Positions 12,942 through 23,135 of a stretch of 64,000 nt of DNA are shown one piece after another. Both the position numbers and the translations under genes were made by a program. This DNA comes from Pseudisothecium myosuroides. Lineage: Eukaryota > Streptophyta > Bryopsida > Hypnales > Lembophyllaceae. The stretch lies in assembly GCA_951799445.1 (NCBI GenBank), contig OX637296.1:9176001-9240000 (forward strand). The letters are read 5' to 3'. Under the pieces are notes generated by a model. It searched no databases and was not told where the DNA came from. It saw only the letters and a program-made list of their open reading frames with translations. Position 1 is the stretch's first letter. Every line of letters starts with the position of its first letter.

Positions 12942-13739
12942 TTAACTTATAAAGTTCCATGACTATGTTTTCACCGAAAACACTCAAAAACTGCCATTTG
13001 TAGTACAAGTACCAAATTTTTGAAAAAAAACTTTTTTGACACATGTAACCATAGGATCTTATAGTGAACTAGTTTTAGAAGATGTGGAAAAAATTTCAGA
13101 ATTTTTCACCATGTGGATTGGAAGATATTAGCATTTGAATTGGCAAAAATCCTTTTTTTGTTCCTGCGAAAAACAGGGCAGCTTCACTTCACAAGGTCAC
13201 ATTTGTATGAAAAAATGTCCAAAATGGTGGTGCTTCTTTGAATTATTTTTCCTAAACAAGTTGGCTACATGCTTAAAAATTTTCAAATCATTTGGAATTG
13301 TACAACATATACAAAAAAAATAGTAAGTAGAAAGAAGTAGAGAATGATCCAAAATACTAAATTGTTAAGAATTTAATTTGGAATTGAAAAATGTCAATCC
13401 CAATGGTTGTAATGTTGTAATTAACAACCTAAATCCTATGATTTTTTTTTTCCAAAAAATATTAAAAATTGAGTTAAATAAACAACTTCAAAGTTTATTT
13501 CAGAGTAGAGAATCTGTAACTGCTTGCAAACTAAAAAACCTCATAACTTTTTACTCATTGGTCGAAATGGAATGATTTAAAGCTTTCCATATATATATAA
13601 CTCTAGAAAACCAATTTCAAATTTTTATTTTTGAAAAAAGTGATTTTTTCAGATCTGCTCAGACCGCCCGCCTGGTGAAAAAAATAACATATTAGGCCAT
13701 AACTTTTGACTCGTATTTCCAAATGTCATGAAATTTAGT

Positions 13740-14210
13740 TGTTACGGTGAGTATCCTGGAACCTGTGTCCTGTCGACACTCCGCGCACTGTCAGCGTTTT
13801 CTCAGCAAAGTCGACTCCCTGAATGACGTCCAAGTACGTTGGATTCTATATCCGTAAGAAAGTTGCCCGAATATCAGTACGTGGTGAATTGAGGATTCCT
13901 GCAGGGTCCACCGTTATCCTTGAACCAGCTCCGATACCTTCAGCGAAGGAAAGATCAACATGCGAGAATCACTCAGGACGAATTAACAGGAAAAGAGATA
14001 CATGCATGAATCACTCAGACCAAATTAGATGCACCGTTATCAGTAATCTTCGAGAGTTCGAGCAACGTGCGTTTCCTTTCAATTAACAATAGGTTGCGTG
14101 AGGGACAATCCCCCCTCACTGGGATTAAGTAGCAACTCTGCTGCCTGCATCTCAACTGTTGTAACTGCCCGTTTGTTACCCCGTCCAGGTGTCACGAGGT
14201 AATCGTGACA
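13740..14210 (-). repeat. 3' LTR of the gypsy element
   Basis: The LTR is 471 bp, starts TGTTACGG and ends CGTGACA on the plus strand (TG..CA termini on both strands). By eye it is identical to the other LTR at 19691-20161. The 87-codon open frame inside (13823-14086) occurs identically in both LTRs and is not considered a gene. Confidence 0.97.
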
Positions 14211-14223
14211 TTACCCCCCCTTT
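14211..14223 (-). promoter_or_regulatory. Polypurine tract of the gypsy element
   Basis: On the coding (minus) strand AAAGGGGGGGTAA directly precedes the 3' LTR, as expected for the primer of plus-strand DNA synthesis. Confidence 0.85.
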
Positions 14224-14287
14224 AAGTCCTGCAAATCCTTGAGATAAGTACTTGATAATATTCTCCTTGTGTGGTTACCGAGGAAGT

Positions 14288-15874
14288 TTATCCGTTTGGT
14301 CCTTCTGCGTCGGGATGCAGCCTGTGAAACTCCCTGATGACCTCTGGCGCGTTCTTTAAATTATCACAAGGTTCCCAGGAATTTTGGTCGAGCCCGTATC
14401 CCTCCCATTCCACGAAATATTGAAGCTTTCTCCAGCGGCCGGTTCTCCTCGAATCTAGAATTCTTCGCACCTCCCACTCAATATCTCCTTCCGGGGTAAC
14501 AACCGGTGGAGGTGGTTGATGTCGGCGGCCTGTAATTGTATCGTGACGATACCTTTCCAGTAATGACACATGAAATACATCATGAATTCGAAGTGATTGA
14601 GGAAGCTTTAAACGGTATACTAGATCTGAAAGCTTTTCCACTACTAGGAATGGTCCCAGGAACCGTGCAGCTAATGTTTTTGAAGGAGCAGTGGTAGCAA
14701 TGTTGTCATGGCGAAGCAAAACTTTGTCACTCACATTAAAAGAAGGCTGGGTTTGAACGCCTCTATCATAATTCCGTTTGGCCTGGTCATTTGCAATGCT
14801 AATGAGAATTTTCACTTCTTCGTGTATTTCCTGTAATTGGCGAATCCTTTGCTCCGCTGCGGGAACTGTTGACGTCGTCGGTGTTGTGAATGATAATGCA
14901 GGATTGTATCCATAAGTTGCAAAGAAAGGCGAATATCCCGTGGCCGAGTGCAAAGAATTATTATATGCAAACTCGGCTATGGGTAAGAGATCTGACCAAT
15001 CGTTTTGCCTTCTAGTAGTGAACATACGCAAATATTGCTCCAAAATTTGGTTGACTCTTTCAGTTTGCCCGTCTGATTGTGGATGAAATGCGGTTGTTGG
15101 AGAGGATTTAATACGGAGGAGTTCATACAGGCGTCTCATAAACTTGGATACAAAAACAGCGCCCCGATCCGATATCATTTGTTCCGGTGTTCCGTGATGT
15201 TTCCAAATATTGTGGAGGTATAGTGTGGCTGTCCCATTAGAGTCAATTGTTTCATTAGTAGGAACAAAGTGGGCTAATTTCGTGTTTTTGTCAACGACAA
15301 CCATAATAGAATCATAACCTATATTGTTTGGCAATTTCACAATAAAGTCGCTAGATACCCGTTTCCAAGGGGATTCCGCAGCTGGAATTGGCTGTAACAA
15401 ACCGTATCGTGGATGATGTGTGGGTTTAGAACGCTGGCATAAATCACACCCGTCAACATATTGATGGACATAGCGTCTCATGGTTGGCCAATAAAAACTC
15501 TTGGCCACTAGATCCATAGTTTTAGCTCTCCCTTGGTGACCTGCAGCAGGAGCGTCATGTCTTGATCTTAATATTTGTCTTTGTAGTTCCTCGTGGTGCG
15601 GTACAAATATTTTATCCCGAAAATAAAGAAGACCGTCGATCAATTTATATGCTTGAAAGCGCCGACGGGCGTCAACTGGGGCCTTGTGTGGACCATTCAT
15701 AAAGAATGCTAATATTGGCTGTAGAGTCTCATCCTTAGTTATGGCTATTTTGATGCTTTTTATTAGACTTGCATCTGTGAAAACTAGGTCACATGACTCT
15801 AACATAGCTAATTTGAGTAATGGTCTTGAATCCTGATAACTTTCTTGTGTAATATCCGTTGGTCTTGAGAGCAT
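14288..15874 (-). pseudogene. gypsy pol: integrase with chromodomain
   Basis: This is a 528-residue open segment. The start methionine is only the first one after the upstream nonsense codon, and the frame continues from the RNase H segment. It carries an HHCC zinc-binding domain (H106, H113, C143, C146), the integrase core with D176 (SSDF), D236 (ISDRG) and E272 (TERVNQ), a GPY/F-type region (LGPFLVVEKL), and a C-terminal chromodomain at about residues 465-520 (FVEWEGYGLDQNSWEP). Chromodomains in this position target integration to modified histones in other chromoviruses. The segment has no internal break, but it cannot be made from the gag start because of upstream stops. Confidence 0.93.
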
Positions 15875-15946
15875 ATCTGCTCTTCCATTTAATGACCCCG
15901 GTCTATGTTGAATCTCAAAATTAAACCCGGAAAGTAACTTAGACCA

Positions 15947-17455
15947 TCAAGCCTGGCGTCTATTAAGTTGTTTTGTGGTTAAAAAATGCTCAAGATTTTT
16001 ATGGTTGGAAATTACCCGGATTTGATGTGGTGAGCCTTCAAGATATACCCGCCAGACTTGAAATGCCAATACTATACTTAATAATTCTTTGTCACAGATG
16101 TCATAATTTTGCTCAGCAGGTGACATTTTTGAGCTTTGGTATGCACAAGGATGCAAATGCCCGACCTCTCCCCGTTGTGATAAAATACCTCCAGTTGCCA
16201 TATCTGATGCATCGGTTTCAACTACAAAAGGATGTTCAAAATTAGGATGAAGTAGTATAGGTGGTTGCAAGAACCTAGACCGAAGTTCTTTGAATGCATC
16301 ATCGGCCTGAGAGGTCCATTCAAATTTATAGTCTTTGCGTGTCAATATTGTAAGTGGAACCGCAATTCTAGAATAATTATAGATGAACCGGCGATAAAAA
16401 TTTGCAAATCCTAAAAAAGCTTGAACTTCTTTCAGTGTTGTTGGTATAGGCCATTCTTGAATAGCTTGGACCTTGTCCTTGCACATTTCCAACCCTTTTG
16501 ACGTGACAATCATGCCCAAAAATTCCACTGACTGACGGTGAAATTGGCACTTTGAGGCCTTTGCATATAATCCATGTTGTTGTAGTCTTAAGAGAACTTC
16601 TCGAACCACTGCCTGGTGTTCTTCTAAACTTTTTGAAAATATAAGAATATCGTCTAAATAAATGACCACTGAAATGTCAAGGAGATCCCCAAAAATATTT
16701 TGCATATGCGCTTGAAATTGAGCTGGCGCATTCGTTAAACCAAATGGCATGACTAAATATTCAAATAGGCCATATCTGGTTTTAAAAGCCGTTTTAAATT
16801 TGTGTCCTCGTGCCATTCGGATTCTATGATATGCTTGTCTTACGTCCAACTTGGTAAAAATAGTAGCCCCCACCAACCATTCTGTGAGCTCAGGAATCAA
16901 AGGTAATGGATAGCGGTTTCTTATTGTAACTTTGTTAAGGTTTCTGTAATCCACACAAACTCTAATGGAGCCATCTTTTTTCCGAGCGAACACGATTGGT
17001 GCTGAGACTGATGATTTGGACCGGCGAATCCAGCCCTTTCCCAAGTTCTCCTCAAGATAACGTCGCAACTCCTCCAATTCTACTGGTGACATTGGTCGTA
17101 ATCCAGTGTTACGAGGTTCCTCTCCTTCTTTGAACTCGATTTTCATATTCGCCGGACCATGGTTTGGGAGCTCATTAGAAGCCTTTTCACTGAAAGCCCC
17201 TCCTAAGTCTCTGTACTCAAACGGAATCTGCTCCTCCATCGATTTCGAGTCACTGTCGCTTGATAAATCTGACACTTCCAACGCGTACAACTCAGCCTCT
17301 TTGGCCGACAACCGGAATGCTGCAGCGGAGACCATCGAATATTTCGGTGCTTCTTTTTTTATGTTGACTTGGGGTACTGACTGCACAAAACCCCCCGTAC
17401 TCCGGCCTGCTCGGGCCAATGACCGCGGAGACTGAGCCCCGCCTTTCCGCTGCAT
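15947..17455 (-). pseudogene. gypsy pol: reverse transcriptase and RNase H
   Basis: This is a 502-residue segment, in the same frame as protease and integrase. RT catalytic aspartates are D204 (TKLDV) and the YLDD box at 266-269. RNase H follows with D415 (ETDAS) and E457 (KELL). The third RNase H aspartate, normally in a DHKNL motif, reads asparagine (N484 in VISNHKNL), which should damage RNase H. The change fits G-to-A at a CpG. The segment ends at a TGA (15949-15947) inside the RNase H domain. The coding frame continues without loss into the integrase part. Confidence 0.93.
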
Positions 17456-17458
17456 GTT

Positions 17459-18067
17459 CTAAATCGGGGTCTGCTGGCAGCTTCGACTCCCAAGGCTTTG
17501 ACTCCCGGGGTCGTGCTCCTCCATCGAACGCCTCAGACACTCCTTCTGATAGTATTCCGAGTCAAAAGAGACTTCCTTCTGACCCCACCGAATTGTGGGG
17601 TCATGAGAACCCAGCCAAGGCATTCCAAGGATACAAGAATACTTGCCCGTGTTTGTGATGTCAGCCACGAGTACTTCTTGATGGGCCCCAATCTCCAGCT
17701 TCAAAGTAGCTTCATGAGTGATAAGGCCGGAATTAATCCTTCGGCCATCAATCACTCGCACTTCTCTCGGGATAGTTTTAAGCTTGACTTCCGCATGGCA
17801 GTCTCGGGCAAATTGCGGATGCACGAAAATACCCGTAGCCCCCGAGTCCACTAAGCTGCAAGCCTTTATCGAATTAATCATACACTCCAAAATTAAATGT
17901 GATTCGGGATCATTTGTGGCCCACAGATAGAGTGGCACCGTGGCCTCTTCAGGTTGTTCGAAAGAACTGACCACCCGATCTCCCGAAATTCCGTCCCACT
18001 TCAATGGACCCAGATGTTGATTCTCCAAGTCGAGAGGGGAATGAGAACCTGTTCCAATCCCAATCAT
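17459..18067 (-). pseudogene. gypsy pol: aspartic protease region
   Basis: This is a 202-residue open segment containing the retroviral-type protease motif LVDSGATGIFV and, further on, ILGMPWLGSHDPTIRW, typical of gypsy proteases. It ends at a TAG (17461-17459) two codons before the RT segment in the same frame. The upstream end abuts the nested MITE at 18076. The protease would process Gag-Pol in the virus-like particle. Confidence 0.88.
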
Positions 18068-18075
18068 TTCCCACC

Positions 18076-18434
18076 CATTAGAGAAAAACTGAACCCACTA
18101 GAAGGCTGCTAGAATGTGACAAATCAAGCTATTAAAAGCTTGGTCTATCACACCAAGCTGACTGCTGCGGTGAGCAGTTAGCTTTCGCGATTTTTTTTAA
18201 TTTTTTTAATTTTTTTAATTTTTTTTTAATTTTTTAATAATTTTTTTAAGATTAAAAAAAAAATTTTTTTTTTTTTTTTTACTCGCAGTTTTCGGTTCCT
18301 GCGCCACTGTTCCTACAGTTTCTGTTGCACGGAAATAGGGGAAAAATCAATTTTTTGGCAAAAAAAAAATAAACTTCAAGGTCCCTCGGAGGGCTGTGGA
18401 GCAGCCCTCCGAAGGGCCCATATTTTCTTTAATG
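18076..18434. mobile_element. CATTAG-family MITE nested in the gypsy element
   Basis: The 359-bp insertion lies between gag and protease. The left end CATTAGAGAAAAACTG faces the right end TTTTCTTTAATG (inverse CATTAAAGAAAA), with GGGCTGC / GCAGCCC-type sequence near the ends. The right third matches the right end of the element at 30511-31523 (AAAAATTAATTTT..., CCTCGGAGGGCT). The middle is a long T-rich run (18190-18280). Subtracting exactly 359 bp brings gag and protease into one frame, which defines the borders. Confidence 0.8.
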
Positions 18435-18591
18435 CCCCTTGCTGCACCCATCGCAGCTTGCCTCAGACCCGAGTACCAAGAAGCTGATCTCAGTCCCGAG
18501 GGGTTTCTTTTCCCGAATCCGATGCTTCTTCATTTGATGTCCTCATGGCTGAGAGTGATAAGGGCTTGGATGGATTGGTCGGGCACTTAGC

Positions 18592-19593
18592 TCACACATG
18601 TCCCACCTGGCCACAACCCCAACATTTATCTTGCCGTTGATATTCAAGGCGTTCAACTGCAGTTTTTGCCATCGTTGTTGTCACATGTACAGCGTCCAAT
18701 TCCATTGGTGTGGGACCAGAATCTCCCTGTGGCGTTGGAGTATGCACGCCACGGTCTCGTGAACCAAAAACGGGTAAGGAAGGACGCCGACTTTGACGCC
18801 GGGCCCACAATCGTTCATCGATTCGTGTGGCCATGGCCATCCATTCTTGAAGCTTGCACGGCTGGGTTTCAGCCATCGCTATTGAATCCAAAACTTCGTC
18901 CTTGAGGCCCCTACGGAACTTTGCCACCAAACTTGATTCATTCCAGTCCACTTGGGCTGCATTCTCATTGAAGGTGGATATATACATTGACACCGACCCT
19001 GTTTGCCGGATCTTTCCGAGACGATCTTCGGCGTTGCTTCTTCTATCCATGTCCCCATAAACGGAGATCACTGCATTCCGGAAATCGTCATAATTATACA
19101 ATAAGTTGTGGGAGCGTCCTTCATCAAGCTCCTCAAGTATGGGCATCGCCCAATTTTGTGTTGCTCCAGTCATGTAAGATAGCGCGTACGCAATTTTATC
19201 TTCATCACAACCATAAGTTCGTGGCTTTCCTCGGAAGACTAGCCGAAGCTGTGCAAACCATTTATATACCTCCCCACCCTTCTTACCAAAGAATTTTTCC
19301 GGCGATGCCACTTTAAGCTCCCTGCCCTCAAATCCCGAGTTATCATAACCATCCTCCCTGCGATGAGACCGACCGTCCTCTCCTCTATGGCCCGAGGAGG
19401 ATGCTGAATTTTGTAGTGGAACGGCCCGTTCTGAAAGCTGTTGAATGATCTGTGGGATGGCTTCCCGAAAAATGGATTGCACTTGTTGTTGAATAAACAC
19501 CGCCAACTCCGGTCCCATCGCGTTAGATAATGGAGGCCCTTCTCCCGTACCAGATCCTTCCCGGTCCATAATAACGCACCCAAAATATTTCAA
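18592..19593 (-). pseudogene. gypsy gag, truncated in the zinc knuckle
   Basis: This 333-residue capsid-type protein contains a hydrophilic N-terminal region, a retrotransposon Gag domain (about residues 95-260) and the start of a CCHC zinc knuckle (CWGCGQVGH). A TGA at 18594-18592 falls between the histidine and the last cysteine of the knuckle, whose codon follows in frame. Two more in-frame TGA codons (18492-18490 and 18465-18463) lie before the MITE. The start could be M1 or M9 (MDREGSG). The leader from the LTR to the first ATG is about 97 nt. Confidence 0.88.
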
Positions 19594-19679
19594 GAACCGT
19601 GATCCAAACTTAAAAACTCGGTCGAACTATCCCAATTCAGAAAGTCTTCTGTCGGTTAGCGGAGCGTGAACAGTCGAAG

Positions 19680-19689
19680 ACGCAACCTA
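19680..19689 (-). promoter_or_regulatory. Probable self-priming primer-binding site
   Basis: On the coding strand TAGGTTGCGT starts one base after the 5' LTR. It is perfectly complementary to ACGCAACCTA inside the LTR (plus-strand 20041-20050). That is where a transcript start (R) could lie, about 25-30 nt downstream of a CTTAAT box. No match to the 3' end of a common primer tRNA such as initiator methionine is seen. Tf1, sushi and related chromoviruses prime from their own RNA 5' end in this way. Confidence 0.65.
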
Positions 19690-19690
19690 A

Positions 19691-20161
19691 TGTTACGGTG
19701 AGTATCCTGGAACCTGTGTCCTGTCGACACTCCGCGCACTGTCAGCGTTTTCTCAGCAAAGTCGACTCCCTGAATGACGTCCAAGTACGTTGGATTCTAT
19801 ATCCGTAAGAAAGTTGCCCGAATATCAGTACGTGGTGAATTGAGGATTCCTGCAGGGTCCACCGTTATCCTTGAACCAGCTCCGATACCTTCAGCGAAGG
19901 AAAGATCAACATGCGAGAATCACTCAGGACGAATTAACAGGAAAAGAGATACATGCATGAATCACTCAGACCAAATTAGATGCACCGTTATCAGTAATCT
20001 TCGAGAGTTCGAGCAACGTGCGTTTCCTTTCAATTAACAATAGGTTGCGTGAGGGACAATCCCCCCTCACTGGGATTAAGTAGCAACTCTGCTGCCTGCA
20101 TCTCAACTGTTGTAACTGCCCGTTTGTTACCCCGTCCAGGTGTCACGAGGTAATCGTGACA
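19691..20161 (-). repeat. 5' LTR of the gypsy element
   Basis: The LTR is 471 bp, bounded by TG..CA and identical by eye to 13740-14210. It contains the presumed promoter and the ACGCAACCTA segment complementary to the primer-binding site. Confidence 0.97.
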
Positions 20162-20298
20162 TTAGTGCACATGAAAGATACTCCTTGTCCCCATCTTCCA
20201 TAGAAATTTCAGCTTAAAATATGGAAATCTCTAGTCACACATACCTGGCCAAAATTGCTATGTTGCTAAAAATAGCAAATTGGTCCTTTAGGGGTTAA

Positions 20299-22174
20299 CA
20301 CTTTAATTAGTGCTCCAATGTCCAATCTCTGGACAATGAACATACTGAAATTCATGATTCTTTCTCATTACTGCTTGGATGAAAGTCTTCCTAATTTATG
20401 AAGATACTTTATCAAGTTGTTGCCCTATCTAATGGTTGAATTTGGTGTTACAAGAGTACATATTTTTCTAAAATTATAGATGTGGAAGTACGTCAAGTGG
20501 TTGACCAAGCCAAATTGCATTGACTATAGTTCAAAAATAGATTTGCAAAAATGAGGTCATAGATTTAAAGGACACTTCAATTTCAAAAAATCACCATGTA
20601 AAGAGAACCTCTTTTCAAATCCATTCCAACAAATTTTACTAAAAAAATTATAATATTTTGTTTGTAATTGAAGTTATATTTTGATTGTAATTAAAAGGAG
20701 TTTTGAAATTTTCCTTTTAAAAAATATTGATATTAGCATTGGTGAATTTAACCATATAGATGGAATCTAAAACTCAAATTCTAAAACTTTTATTTGTATA
20801 TTAATTCCAAAATAGTGCTTTATGATGATTTTTCTCGAATCGACATTTTTAGAGAACACTCTATATCTTAGGAGTTAAAATTTACAGAGTAGATAATTAG
20901 GGTCATTAGAAGACAATGAATGGTTTTGTGACTTCAAAGAACAACTAGTTTTTAGTTGCATGGGACATTTGCGATTGGTAAGAATTTGGAGACCTGTAGT
21001 TGTTGTAAAGAAGTCGCACGTGGAATTGTAATTGCAAAGGATAAAGGGGTTGTTTCTCATCTGACAGCCTACTTGGAATTTCGTTGACAAACTCTTCTGA
21101 CATGGTTGCTTATGTGGTGTTTGCTGCCATGTGAGGTTGGTCACTCAATCAATGAGTTCTGCAACTTGTTGGCGACTCAATTGCAACTTACCTATGACTT
21201 CATTGCAACTCATTTATGGCTCATTTGCGGCTTGTTTGTGACTTGTAGATTTGTAGGTTTTGAAATTCTAATTTCAATAATTTGTAGATTCCAAAATTTC
21301 AGATCTACCTTATCTTTTAGATTTCAAAAATTTGAATATTAGTATTGAATAGATTTCATTGATTTATAAAACTTTAAAATTTTTTGGATTTTAATTATTT
21401 TTATATTTCTATAGGCTATAAAAATTTACAAACTATAAAAATCTATAGATTGAAGAAATCTTAGAATTCTATTAATAGAATTTATTACATAAGAATACAA
21501 CAACTTACAAGTCTTATATGTCCAACATAATGGTACTCTTGACAATTGATATGGGACAATTGACATAGGACAATCAAAAATTGACTAGGAAATGGCTATC
21601 GTCATTTTATAGTTGCAGTCAAATCCTAGTTGTCTTTTGCAATAGTAGATCGACATGATGGATTCTATAGAGCGTAAATTTGTCCAGGTCGACAAGTGAT
21701 GATTATTAGATGGTGAATAGCTTGCATTTGTTCTAAATTTGAACTCTATTACAACTCTTATAATCATACACTTCATTTTACGATTGCTTTGCAACTAAAA
21801 CAATGTATACACTTCATTCTCTCGGCAAGATCACTCCTCATAATTTAAAGTATCCACTTGAGTTAAAAGGGTATTTGATGGCATGGAGAACTATTTATTT
21901 TGATTATTGCATTTAAGATGATCGTATTTTTACATAAAAAGCTATGAGGGACATATTTCCAATATTATATGGTTTTTATAAATTCATTTGTGTGGTTTTT
22001 TAAGTAGGACTATCTTACATATATATAATTTAAGTTTCCCATTTTTTCCCACCCCCATCCTTCTTCACAAATTTTCCTTTCCTTCTACCACATACATGTA
22101 TATAGGGTATACACCATAAAACCATCAACAATCACATCAATTCAATTCAAGTGCCATTGACCAAGTGACAATTT
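20299..22174. other. AT-rich intergenic DNA
   Basis: No gene is supported. Around 21100-21330 there are imperfect short repeats of ACTCATTTATGGCT / GGCTTGTTTGTGACTTG and TTTGTAGATT type. I see nothing else. Confidence 0.5.
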
Positions 22175-23135
22175 TTAACCCCTAAAGGCCAAGTGTTCAT
22201 TGAATAGACAATTGAAAATCCGGGTAGGTTCCTATGAAGTCAATTTTGGTTGGAGGTTCACAAAACTTTGAAACAAAGTGTGAACATGTACTCCCTTAGT
22301 GGATATATTAATTTTTTTTCCGATGAGGTGCTCAAATCAAAAGTTATCTTGTCCTAAACTTTTTTGGCAACTCGGGCTATTTGGACATCTTTTGGGCATC
22401 TTTAGAGCATCTTTTGCAAAATTCTCATTAACTTTTGAAATTTGATTTGTATATAAATAATAAAATATGACATACAATTGTCGAAAAAAAATTTAATTCT
22501 CAAATCACATTCCAAGAGCATTCAAACTTTGTTAGCTAAGTTGGGGCAGCTTCAAGGAAAAACAATTTCCTCTAATTTCAAGCCCTAATATTTTGCAATT
22601 TGTGAAGTCAAAGTTCTTGAATTTTTTTTATGTATTCAAAATTTTGGTCTCCAATTTTTTACCAGTTGGATTTTGAATAAAAAATCTCCTCACTGCACAA
22701 GAAATCATCAAAAATGACTAGTATATTGCCAATGCACTTAACCTCTTTGCATTGCAAGTTGATTTAGAATAAGTTAGAATCCATATTTGCTTTGGAAATC
22801 TTCATGAGTGAAACTAACATCGTGTACAATGTATGAATGATCAAAATCTTCATTTTTGTGTAGAGCAAAAAGTTTACTCCAAGTGGGCTCGAAGTCTTTT
22901 GACCATGTTTTGAAGGAATTAAAAAAGTTTGTTTTTTCACTTCAAACATTATAATCTTTCAATCCATGCAATCAAATGAGTTGAAATTATTTTCATGCAT
23001 TGCCTTATTTGTTTAATACACTTTTGTGTGGTTGTAATTTTTTTTTAATTCAATTTTTTATTTTGGACACTATATAAAAAATTGGTAGTTTTGGGCTTTT
23101 CTTCTTCCAAAACACCCTTTGACCTTCAGGGATAA
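22175..23135 (-). mobile_element. TTAA-flanked element, copy E (diverged)
   Basis: The element is 961 bp. The left end TTAACCCCTAAAGGCCA matches the family right terminus. Inside, GACAATTGAAAATCCGGGTAGGTTC corresponds to the same region of copy C read in reverse. The other end is degenerate (TTGACCTTCAGGGATAA, preceded by GGTAGTTTTGGGC...). It is an older copy with ATAA in place of the second TTAA. Confidence 0.7.

Larger units (their letters stand above)
13740..20161 (-). mobile_element. Ty3/gypsy chromovirus LTR retrotransposon, defective
   Basis: This is a 6,422-bp element read on the minus strand: 5' LTR 20161-19691, primer-binding site, gag, a nested MITE, protease, reverse transcriptase/RNase H, integrase with chromodomain, polypurine tract, 3' LTR 14210-13740. 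A perfect 5-bp target duplication, TTAGT, lies at 13735-13739 and 20162-20166. The gag-to-integrase order places it in Ty3/gypsy and the C-terminal chromodomain places it among chromoviruses. Protease, RT and integrase all lie in one frame. gag joins that frame only if the MITE is subtracted. So it was built as a single gag-pol, now broken by five stop codons. GC content is clearly higher than the host DNA around it. Confidence 0.97.
12942..20298 (+). mobile_element. TTAA-flanked element, copy B, split by a gypsy retrotransposon
   Basis: The left arm is 12942-13739 and the right arm is 20162-20298. The right terminus GGTCCTTTAGGGGTTAA is intact. The left reads TTAACTTATAAAGTTCC, a mutated form of TTAACCCCTAAAGTTCC. 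Removing 13740-20161 and one TTAGT leaves about 930 bp whose junction (GAAATTTAGTGCACATGAAA) matches the uninterrupted sequence in copies A and D. The other copies therefore act as empty-site references. Confidence 0.85.

Noticed and set aside
13823..14086. 87-codon frame present twice (also 19774-20037)
   Set aside because: It lies wholly inside the two identical LTRs, on the strand opposite to the retrotransposon genes. The duplication reflects the LTRs, not a gene family.
18180..18290. Poly-T/poly-A run as a retroposon tail
   Set aside because: It lies inside the 359-bp MITE and similar runs fill the related element at 24758-25060. It does not end a retroposed copy.
19660..19690. tRNA-type primer-binding site
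   Set aside because: The sequence after the LTR does not match the 3' end of initiator methionine or other usual primer tRNAs. It matches the LTR itself instead.
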